From NCBI GenBank assembly GCA_016508695.1, contig VNKQ01000010.1:558001-622000 (forward strand): a DNA stretch of 64,000 nucleotides, given 5' to 3'. This stretch comes from Hyphodiscus hymeniophilus (Eukaryota; Ascomycota; Leotiomycetes; Helotiales; Hyphodiscaceae). Shown piece by piece: positions 1-8,500 of the stretch. A program made the position numbers and the translations under genes. Below the pieces are notes generated by a model. That model made no database searches and was not told the DNA's origin. It saw only the letters and a program-made list of their open reading frames with translations. Numbering within the stretch: position 1 is the stretch's first letter; each line of letters opens with the position of its first letter.

Positions 1-1115
1 ACTAAACCTGACGATGCAGAGGAAGGCGAGCTTAGCGAAGACGTTGAACAGCTCTTTGAACTCACCAGAATCATTGTTCTTGTCCTTGCAGGACTCCTTC
101 CTAACCTCGTCGAGCAGAAACAACCCGCCCGTCATCAACTAACAGACGAAGCTATATCACTCATTCGCATCTCTCTGAACGCTTTAGTCGACGCAGCAGA
201 AGTCTTCCCCACTGTCATCAAGACTGATCTGCACGCGTGCATCATCCACATATTCGCTACTATTCTCAGCACACCAATCTGTCAGGCCGTGGTTGTGCCT
301 CAGTCATTGGCGATACTCAAGCGCTTTATCACGAATATCTCCACATCCAAGAAAAACAAAAATGAAGATATCGTACAAGTAAAGGGCTGTCTGAGGCGCT
401 TTCTGTCAATCTATCTACATGCCCAGAAACGAGAAACTGAAACTTCCCTGCCCTCGGTCAAAAATACGCTGTTGGCTTCAACAGTACTGCTCACAAGCGG
501 TAAGAACCATATGACTGCGTCGGAGCCACTCGTGATGAGGTTTCTACATGAGGTGCTTGATTGTCTGAGTGATCGCATGGTAAATTTCTCTGAACTGTTT
601 CCAGTTTTATTTCTACTGACATCTTTTGATAGACGGCAAAAGTAGCAGCAAACTGCATACGCACCCTCCTACTCACCACCCCTAAAACGTTAGCAGATCA
701 GAGCATTGCCCGCCACCTCCTCCCCCACCTCATCGTATTCTCCACCAATACCGAGACCGAAGACCCCGAGAGCGCACGATCGTTTGTCTTACATGCTCTC
801 ACATCCTACGTTTCTTCCCTCCCGAAAGAACAGAAAACCGTAGGGATGTCCGTCATAGTACCGACATTACTAGAACGGGCGGAAAAAGACGGCGATAGCG
901 TATACAAGGAGACAAGCGCAAGGCTTCTTGAGCTGGCGGGCATGGATCAAGTTGCATTCAGAGCAGTCGTGGGCAACATGACAGAGGAACAAAAGGGTTT
1001 TATGGAGAGTATCATTTTGGCTGGGAGACAGGCGCAAGGTGCGAGCAAGACGGAAAGTATGAATGGAGAAGACAAGGAACCTACTATTGCATTGAGGCTG
1101 GATTTTGGTGTTTGA
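1..1115 (+). CDS. HEAT-repeat protein, C-terminal part (LAA1/HEATR5-like)
   Basis: The gene runs in from the left edge, so only its 3' end is present. Exons are <1-579 and 633-1115, with a 53-nt intron (GTAAAT donor, GATAG acceptor) joined in phase 0. The protein is a run of amphipathic helices with Leu/Ile/Val-rich pairs (for example LSIYLHAQKRE, VAANCIRTLLL, VPTLLERAEKD) typical of HEAT/ARM solenoids and no catalytic motif. The end of the protein (helix pair, then EEQKGFMESII and a short polar tail) fits the C-terminus of the large HEATR5/Laa1 proteins, which in yeast and animals help recruit AP-1/clathrin at the trans-Golgi network and endosomes. That family name is an inference from overall character. 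Solenoid architecture is well supported, the exact orthology less so. The gene ends 331 bp before the stop codon of a convergent gene. Confidence 0.6.
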
Positions 1116-1446
1116 CAAAGGCTTTAGGTGGAAATGAGCGTATGGCATATACCTGAGTGTACAGCTCAATTACGTCTTGGAAGCTTGCCCCCAAACTTGT
1201 GTACCACCTTGGCCTCTCAAGTTTTAGTCAGAAGGCGTTGTCACATATCTGGAAAAAGCTTCTCATTTGCCATTCGCAAGCAGCGAGTAGGCACTGCCTC
1301 TAGTTTAAATACCAGGAACTTAATACTTTACTGGAATGTCAATTCTCCATTGCACACAGGTATTGACACAGTTAATGGGGTTCGTCAGCTCCCAAAATCC
1401 TCCCCGTGACCTTCGATGTTTGATGCTCGGGCTTGATCGTTCGGTC
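1116..1446. other. Convergent intergenic region
   Basis: This is the space between two converging stop codons, expected to hold both 3' UTRs. I see no additional gene or repeat. Confidence 0.6.
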
Positions 1447-2443
1447 TCATATCAATAAGATCCTCCTCTGTTCCTTGAACCTCAGCATCCCCACCATATT
1501 CGACAAATTATCACTCCCTGCAGTTACAAAGGGCAATGATCTATCACTTGGCTCCCTCGGTCCTTCGAGCTCCTGGTTCTCTTCAAGTAACCGCCTCCTC
1601 CTATCTCTCAGAACCAATAGAATCTGTTGTTCTTCTGCGATTCGCTCGCGCAATTGTAAAGACCTCTGTACAGGTCCGCAAGTACAGCAACTTGCAATCA
1701 GCAAGATGAAGTGTAGAACCCTATATCCACTTATCGTCAGGAAACATGCTCGTAGGATTAGATTGGGAAAGGGTAGACTAACGCGACTAGAAGTCCCAGG
1801 TTGACAGCGATCATCTCCACAACCAAAAGCCTGAACATCGCCGCGTCACACTTCCGATAGAGGTCATCGTCAGAATTGCCATCTTCTCCCTGTGGCAAAC
1901 CGTCACACAATCGACGATCCCAAAGCATCTCAATCATGTTCAGCACCCCAAACGCAATGAGCATTGCCCAAAGAAAGAAGTTGCATATCGGATTAAGCAG
2001 AAAGAGCACTGCGCTGCTCTGCATCTGGCCTTTGAGGGCAAGGACGAAATTCATTCCACTCCACAGGATGTTGACGCCAAGCTTTACAGTTTGTTAGATG
2101 ACTCTTCAATAAATCTGTGGCACATAGAAGGGTGTGGCGGAGGTACCAAGACAACAATACTCTGCATCCCATAAAAGTACTTCTCGTAGCTCTCTCGCTC
2201 TGATTTCTTACTGCCCGCATCGAAAGGGGCGGTTCGGACGATAATATAGCCCCATATCGCACAGCTGAAGCCTCCTATGGAAACAGCGAGCGAGAGGCCG
2301 TTTAATATGAGGACGTACAGCGGATCTCTTCTGGGTTTTAGAGTTGGGATTTCATTTTCAGGACTATCACGTGAATCGTGAGAATAGGGGTCGAACGATG
2401 GTTCCTCGATCTGAGGATTTAGTAGGGCAGTTTCAGAGTTCAT
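1447..2443 (-). CDS. Uncharacterised four-pass membrane protein
   Basis: Three exons on the minus strand: 2443-2147, 2081-1783 and 1720-1447. The introns are 65 nt (GTACCT...TAAAG) and 62 nt (GTTAGT...TATAG), giving 289 aa. The ATG at 2443 is chosen because the reading frame further upstream has no other ATG. Hydrophobic segments lie around residues 40-65 (LYVLILNGLSLAVSIGGF), 98-122, 126-150 (AVLFLLNPICNFFLWAML) and 182-215, where the intron 2 splice joins two halves of the last helix. The C-terminus is charged and helical (RERIAEEQQILLVLRDRR), so a cytosolic coiled-coil tail is likely. I do not recognise the family. The four-helix plan with a small loop recalls tetraspan/MARVEL-type fungal proteins, but no signature residue supports that. 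Confidence 0.65.
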
Positions 2444-2977
2444 CTTGCGTGCCGGCCATGGGAAAGAATGAGAGTTCAAGGGAATTCAATGTGGTGAGAA
2501 GACAGTACCGAACTCATTGGATGGCTCGCCGGTTCATAGTCTGGGCCGAAATGAGCTATTTTTAGAGCGTATCCTAGCCTCTGAATCAAGACTTGCGTTT
2601 GCTGCCCTAGTTTGCCACAGCAAGGAGTAAGTCCCGGATGGCATTTGAAGGACACATCATCTACCAAGTATATCCTGGTGACTGCTTGATTTTGTTCTGA
2701 AAATTGGCATTACTGGAGCTGTATCACGTGGTAGATTTTAGATCACGTGTATTTTGGACCATTCAATTTGTGCTTTCCTCCATAAAGGTTAGGGTATGGT
2801 GGGTCAAGCGTAGTGATGGATGGCACAATTAGGCATTCTCTTCTAAACCTAGCAATTACAGCGAAAACCAACTACTGTCTTTGTCACACACACTTCAATC
2901 AACGACCTTACCACTGCCATGTCCAGCTCACCCTGTCGATCAGATCGTGCCTGAATCCACATTCTACCAAGTGACCC
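2444..2977. other. Intergenic region upstream of the minus-strand membrane protein
   Basis: Holds the presumed promoter of the minus-strand gene. ATCACGTG occurs twice between 2720 and 2750 (palindromic CACGTG-type E-box core in the context GATCACGTG), a possible bHLH site. No convincing gene. Confidence 0.4.
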
Positions 2978-3271
2978 ATGTGTATGGCCACAGCTTCAAC
3001 AAACACAACATCCTCTGGAGGTGTTTCGAGCGGGAATGGCACCACTTCAGCTCGTGGTATAAAGTCGACAACGACAGTAGCTAGAGGTGCTGAGAGCGCA
3101 GTCACGAGTACGAGTTTGGTCATGGCGAGTGCCACGGATATTGCTGTAAACACGACCACAACCAACAGTCCTGGAGCTGTGGCTACGACCAACGGGGCAG
3201 AGCCTCTGAGAATAGATGGTGCAATGATTGCAGGCTTGGGAGCCTTCGCAGCGACGATTGTGCTGTTATAG
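2978..3271 (+). CDS. Possible Ser/Thr-rich GPI-anchored-type small protein
   Basis: A 97-residue reading frame begins with ATG at 2978 (a second ATG follows at 2984), directly after an in-frame stop. It is rich in Ser, Thr, Ala and Gly with a hydrophobic C-terminus (GAMIAGLGAFAATIVLL) like the cleaved tail of GPI-anchored fungal wall proteins. It lacks a visible signal peptide, which such a protein would need. Either a 5' exon has been missed or this is a chance frame. A long antisense frame overlaps it completely. Kept at low confidence. Confidence 0.3.
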   Translation: MCMATASTNTTSSGGVSSGNGTTSARGIKSTTTVARGAESAVTSTSLVMASATDIAVNTTTTNSPGAVATTNGAEPLRIDGAMIAGLGAFAATIVLL

Positions 3272-3340
3272 GTAGATTGGTTCAATCGAGCGCTCCACAA
3301 CATGTTGTTGTCTGGTGTTCAAAATACTCCTTGCGGGTCA

Positions 3341-4099
3341 TCATCCATAAGTCGTCAGTGAGGGATCGATCTCATCAAAATTCAGGAATTGAAAACCATC
3401 ATCCGTCATAGCAGGCGTGGATATTTCAGAGAACATCTCTGGTGATGAATCGAAGCTCATCAGATCCGAGTGGAGGAGGTCCGGAAACATATCGATAGTT
3501 CCAGTCATGTCGTATGCCCCGCTGAAATCTGCCCAGTTGCGAGCCAACTCGGAGTCGAATGAGTCGCTCTCTTGTCTAGTCTCCGAATACTGGAACTCAA
3601 ACACCGAGGCTGCGGTCGGGATTTCCACCTGAGCCTTACTCGAAAGCTGCCAACTGCAACCTAGAATCCTCTCCTCCGAGATCTGGGCCCTATATTCCCC
3701 AATGGTGACACCCATGATCTTCTTGAACACCCTACAAAAGTGCGACTCTGTTAAGCCCACTTCCTTCGCCAAATTCTTCACACTCCACTTCGTCCCTTCT
3801 CCTTTCACTTCATCTCGGATCAAGCTGCAAGCTTTTCCAACAGCAAGTTTCTGCGGATCGCCAGAACTCTCGTCCTGTTCTCCAGGGCGACATCGCATAC
3901 AGGCACGATAGCCGGCTGCTTCAGCCTCGGCAGCCGTATCGTGGAACACGACGTTGGCGCGGCGGGCAAGACGTGCGGGGCAAGTGGGCCGGCAATAGAT
4001 CTTTGTGCTTGTTACACAGTAGATGAATGCGCTAGATGCTGAAGGATTGCGCTGGGTGATTGCTACCCATCGAGCGTTTGGGGTGGAAAATAGAGCCAT
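3341..4099 (-). CDS. AdaA-like methylphosphotriester sensor and AraC-type regulator
   Basis: Intronless, 252 aa, ATG at 4099. Residues 1-75 match the N-terminal domain of bacterial Ada: IYCRPTCPAR followed by YRACMRCRPG puts four cysteines at 36, 40, 67 and 70, the zinc-site spacing in which the first cysteine accepts the methyl group from DNA methylphosphotriesters. Residues ~85-145 are an AraC/XylS helix-turn-helix (SVKNLAKEVGLTESHFCRVF). Unlike E. coli Ada there is no alkyltransferase domain: residues ~165-252 are instead acidic and aromatic (DMFPDLLHSDLMSFDSS, FQFLNFDEIDPSL), resembling a eukaryotic transactivation tail. B. subtilis AdaA has the same two-domain front. The divergent neighbour encodes the missing alkyltransferase, so the likely job is methylation-triggered activation of that gene. 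Domain assignment is strong; DNA-damage induction is inference. Confidence 0.88.
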   Translation of the reverse strand: MALFSTPNARWVAITQRNPSASSAFIYCVTSTKIYCRPTCPARLARRANVVFHDTAAEAEAAGYRACMRCRPGEQDESSGDPQKLAVGKACSLIRDEVKGEGTKWSVKNLAKEVGLTESHFCRVFKKIMGVTIGEYRAQISEERILGCSWQLSSKAQVEIPTAASVFEFQYSETRQESDSFDSELARNWADFSGAYDMTGTIDMFPDLLHSDLMSFDSSPEMFSEISTPAMTDDGFQFLNFDEIDPSLTTYG

Positions 4100-4407
4100 C
4101 TTGCCGTCTGGTCTTTGAGCTTAGTGGCGAAGAACTTTCAATATGCAAATACCCTACTCTAGGGAGACTGATGTGGGAGCACGACTGAGATATATTGCAG
4201 GTTCAAACCATCGCGAGTCAGGCGGGGAGAATATGAAGGAAAGAAGGACGTTGCGATCGAAGTCGCAAATCAAGTTTGGTGGCGGGATGAAAGTGGGCCG
4301 TTGCTCTGGAATTAACCAATCATCGTCCATATCCCATGAGTCTTCAGAACTTCTCGAGATCAACATATAAGCTCATGATGCACCAACAGAATAATATCAG
4401 AGAATCC
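4100..4407. promoter_or_regulatory. Shared divergent promoter of the Ada regulator and alkyltransferase genes
   Basis: About 310 bp separate the two start codons, so both promoters must lie here. If the regulator binds its own promoter as bacterial Ada does, its operator should be in this interval. I cannot name a binding site from one sequence. Confidence 0.55.
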
Positions 4408-4880
4408 ATGAAAATCACCACACTCCAAAGACAAGGCGCTATGGTTGTAACAGAATATCAAGAGGTATCATACCATCCATGCTCCTCTTTAGCCGGCATC
4501 GCTAACCCTGAACCAAGCGAGTCTACGCTCTCCTCCTTCAAATACCGCCTGGAAAGGTGTCATCATACGCCACGCTGGCGAAAGCACTGGTATCCTCACC
4601 AAGAGCTGTTGGAGGTGCTTTGAGGAGGAATCCGTTCGCGCCCGAGGTACCATGCCATAGAATTATATGCGCCGATGGTGTAAGTGTTCCTCAATAAGAC
4701 TTGTATAAACCACTAACAAAGATTAAGGCTATTGGCGGATTCAAAGGAGAGGCTCAAAATGCACCATCAGGAATCAACCAGAAAGAAAAGACGAGACTTT
4801 TGAAGAGTGAAGGTGTTGTGTTTAATGAACATGGGTTTTTAGTTGACGGCTCAAGATGGTGGGATGAATTTAAGCTGTAG
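4408..4880 (+). CDS. Minimal O6-alkylguanine-DNA alkyltransferase (MGMT/Ogt family)
   Basis: Three small exons: 4408-4464, 4518-4679 and 4728-4880. Introns are 53 nt (GTATCA...CCAAG with CTAAC branch) and 48 nt (GTAAGT...TTAAG), giving 123 aa (112 aa if the second ATG at 4441 is used). Joining them restores a complete methyltransferase domain: VTEYQERVYALLLQIPPGKV, SSYATLAKAL, the arginine-finger helix SSPRAVGGALRRNPF, the active-site PCHR (Cys65), and GAIGGFKGE. The enzyme family transfers an alkyl group from O6-alkylguanine irreversibly to that cysteine. The N-terminal RNase-H-like domain of ordinary MGMT is absent, so the size is like fission-yeast Atl1. However, Atl proteins have Trp or Ala in place of the cysteine and this one keeps it, so it should be active. 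Divergent from the AdaA-like regulator. The start is uncertain between 4408 and 4441, with in-frame ATGs also at 4375/4378. Confidence 0.85.
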
Positions 4881-5501
4881 GCGAGAATTGTTGGTCAATT
4901 GCTGGGAAGGAGCCACTAGGCATTGTTGCATCAGAATATCATTAATTAAAGCAATTTCGAGGATGACCAAATTGTTGCCGGCCTTTTGGCAAAGCGATCT
5001 TCAAAACGATGGTCCTGATGGAGGGCTTTGGCCGAAGTTACATTTGAAATCAACCCCAAACAGACAAGGCTTCATAGCTGGATCATGATCTGATAAAAAA
5101 GTTTGCTACGAAGTGCTTCCGTAGGCCTCGTTCCTGGCACGCTTGTATGTTAGCCATGAAAACATCAATCTCTCTATTAGCCATGAGACTTGCGAGTTGC
5201 GACTCTAACAAGGCGTTTGGCGACGTAGACCAGGTGTCTCTGCCTTTTGTACTTCACAGTTTGTGAAGTATAGATATAAAAGTTCCTTAAGAAGAGTATG
5301 AAATTCTTACGTGAAATGGACCCCGATTACTCAATCTCTTCCAATCTCTTTTAATTAAAAGTGTAGAATCTAAACTGGCTTCGCGAATACACATGAATGA
5401 TGAAAATGTATTCTTCTGTGTAGTCTCATTCGACAATTTCTACGGGATCTACTCTATTTCACTCCACTCTCATCAAATTATAGGGATGCGACGCGCCCCG
5501 G
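4881..5501. other. Intergenic region between convergent genes
   Basis: AT-richer sequence between the alkyltransferase stop and the stop of the giant minus-strand gene. No reading frame, RNA or repeat that I can support. Confidence 0.5.
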
Positions 5502-8500
5502 GCTAATGCTTATTCAGAACACTGTCCAAAGAAATCCAAATCAACGCCATTAATCCAACAAACTCGGCTGCTGTCTCTCTATGTGCCGCGAATTGATTGC
5601 GGACAAATACATTGCTGCTTTAGTCATCATCTTGGGGAAGTAATTAGCAACCAACATCTCCCTGTTCAAGTCAGCGACCAAGGTTAGCACAGAGATGGCA
5701 GAGAGATGACTTACGTGTAGAAACTATGCTCGGAATTATGCTCCTTCACAAGGTTGTGCGCCAATTCATGAGCCATTACAATCCACCAGTATGCCCCGGC
5801 TTCAACTCTTGCCTCACCAGACCCACTCTCCAATTTCTTCTGGTGTATCTGTGCGAAGAACCGAAAATTGCAAAATATAGATCCGTTCGAGTTGAAGGCA
5901 ATGGTGCCGCCGCTCTCATCGTAGAAGATATGTAGGGCTTTTCGCGGCAGCACATACACATCGCCGATTTCGTGAAGTAAGACAGCAAATGAATTGAGTG
6001 CGGAAACGTTCTGAGACAGGAAGAGGGTCGGTGAGGACATGGCCTTAGAGACGAAGATACGTGTTCCGTTTGAGGCGTCAGCTAGGAACGTGATGTTTTG
6101 TGCCGATGTAGAATCACAGTACGAAGCTTGTTCCTTTATTGTATGTGTGGTGGGTGGAGAAAATAGGGTCGAGGAATCGTGAGCACGTGAAGATTGGATG
6201 GCATTCAAGAGGTTTTGTTGGACTGCCGCAGGTGAAGAAACCGATTCTGTACCGGCACCTTTGCCACTCTTGGCCAAAGCACCCTTGTTGGCTTCGTCGT
6301 AGGTAGGTGGGTTTTCGATCTGTGGTTGAGCTTCCTCGTGTGAGTGCGAGCCGCTCCCTCCGCCCAAGAAGTTCTGCAATTGCTGCTGCGCTTCGCCGTT
6401 ACTGTCAAGGCCAAGTCTGCGTGTTAGGCCGGAGAACAATCCACGACGACCTGCACGGCTGGGCTCGGGCGAGTTTTCTGGAGAATCGGACCCAAAAGCA
6501 CCCGGCATAGCGACTTGGGTCGATTTTCGGCGATCCTCGCGAGCAGCAGCTGCGATCACAACTTGGCTCTGTTGTCTCCATTCATTTTCTTGTTCTTTGA
6601 GTTGGGCTTGCTCAGTCTCCATTTGCTTTCTGCGCTCTTCCTCTGCAATACGTGCCTCGGCAGCTTTGGCCCTTAGGATACGCTCCACATTGTAACCTCG
6701 TGATCGCAGCTCATACAAATTGAGGTTGAGAAACGTCTCAAATGTAAGAAACGACTGCTGGTGGGGGCGTTCAAGTAGCATTGGGCAAATTTCCAGACTA
6801 ATTTGGTATGTGTCTTGGCGTCCTTCAGTGATGAAGAGTGTTGAGCCACTGTGACGTTCATGTGTGACAGCGGCTGATCTCTTCTGAGTATGAGATTCAG
6901 TATGGCCACGCAGCGAACGTCGGAGTGAGATGGAAGTAACAATTTGCAAGGACAAATTCTTCTCCAGCCACCGGCTGTCATGTTTGATGTTTTCTCGAGC
7001 GCACTCGTGAAGAAACAGTTTCGCCCGTTCCAGAATATGACTACGGAGTTTGACGACCGCCTTCTGGTCTGCACTTGGATTTCCAAGTCTGACATCATCT
7101 TGTACAAGGCTTCCTAGTGTCGACGCGCCCAATGCAAGGTAGAAATCTTCCAACTTATCCTCCATTGGTGCAACCATCAAAGAGCTCCTAAAGAGGCGAT
7201 AGCTATTGTAGTCGTCAACCTGTCCAAGTCAGTAGGATGAATTATGCCAGTGCGGTAGAATGACTCACGATGACGATCTGATTTGGGAGCGCAAGTTGAA
7301 ATTGCTTGATCGATCCATCCATATCTTCATCGGACTCGTTTCCATCTGTGAGACTAACGTCTGGTAACTTCTTGTTGTGTTTTGTCCCCGAGATCTCAAC
7401 CGATGCAAGAAGGAACTTTGCAGCTTTCATCTGTTTCCAAAGAGCCTTGTCTCTCTTCAAAGTCGGTAGCTCATCCGCCAAGGTCCGAAGCATACTCAAG
7501 TACTTTTCTGGACTCTGTAGAACGCCAAGAAGACGGGCTGGTTCCTTGCAGGCCAGGGCGGCCAATTCTAGCTTTGTGGGCTCGGTTTTCGAGCCACACT
7601 TTAACAAAAAGCCATTGGCATCATCACCAAAGTCTACAAAATCAAAGATCTCAGCGTACGTGGGTGATTTGCCAAGATAGCACTGTCGTGGTGTGAGAAG
7701 CTTCACTCCTTGGGGTTCAGCCTTCTCATCGATGAAGCCATTCGCTGTTTTGCGCTCCGTCAAGACCGGAACAATACGAGCGTCAGTAAGCTTAACCACG
7801 TTATTCTGACCAATCTCTGCGAGTCGACTCGAGAAGTAGGCGAACAGAGTTCCCGCATCGCGTTTCGATCGAGGGGGTTTTGCAATAAGTCGATTCACGC
7901 ACTCTGTCATTGGAGGATCCATTGCAACGCCAAATTTCTGATTACCATTAGCTGTGGACACAATGGGCACAAAAGTACATACATTAGCATGAGCATGCAA
8001 CTCTTTCGTCAAGATATTGAAACCAAGAACGCCGCATCGATCATTAGTAAAACAACCTGCAGGAGATACCAACCGGCTCGCATCGCCCTGTAAAGGGAGA
8101 AAAGGTTTTTCGGTCCCGCTTAGATCGAACGTGGCATACCCATTGATATGGTTATTCGCAATAAAGTAATTCATAGCCTTGTTTCTCAGCGCGATATCAA
8201 CCGAGGCCATCATTTCGACGAGTTCAGGCACAGAAGGGAATGCTCTGAGGCCCAGCCAAGACAAAAAGCGACCTTCAGCACTTGAGGGTCGGTAGCTACC
8301 TGGCGGTCCTGGCCATTGAATCAGAGGAAGACCCAATATCCGAAGATTATCTTTAGGTTCGAAGAGCTCCGACACTCGATACATTCTCGCAGTTCCTTGT
8401 GATGATTCATACCCTGTTGGACCAGCTTCGGCAGGACATATCTTGGAAGCCCTCAGCCGTTGTATGTCCTCCGCCGGGATATCGTCTCGCACAGATGCCA

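Noticed and set aside
2908..3303. 131-codon minus-strand frame, hydrophobic with long Ala/Val stretches
   Set aside because: Antisense to the Ser/Thr-rich frame on the plus strand; its composition is the complement of ACN/TCN-type codons. Not a gene.
4336..4623. Single 95-codon plus-strand frame covering part of the alkyltransferase
   Set aside because: It reads through the first intron in the wrong frame. The spliced alkyltransferase explains the region.
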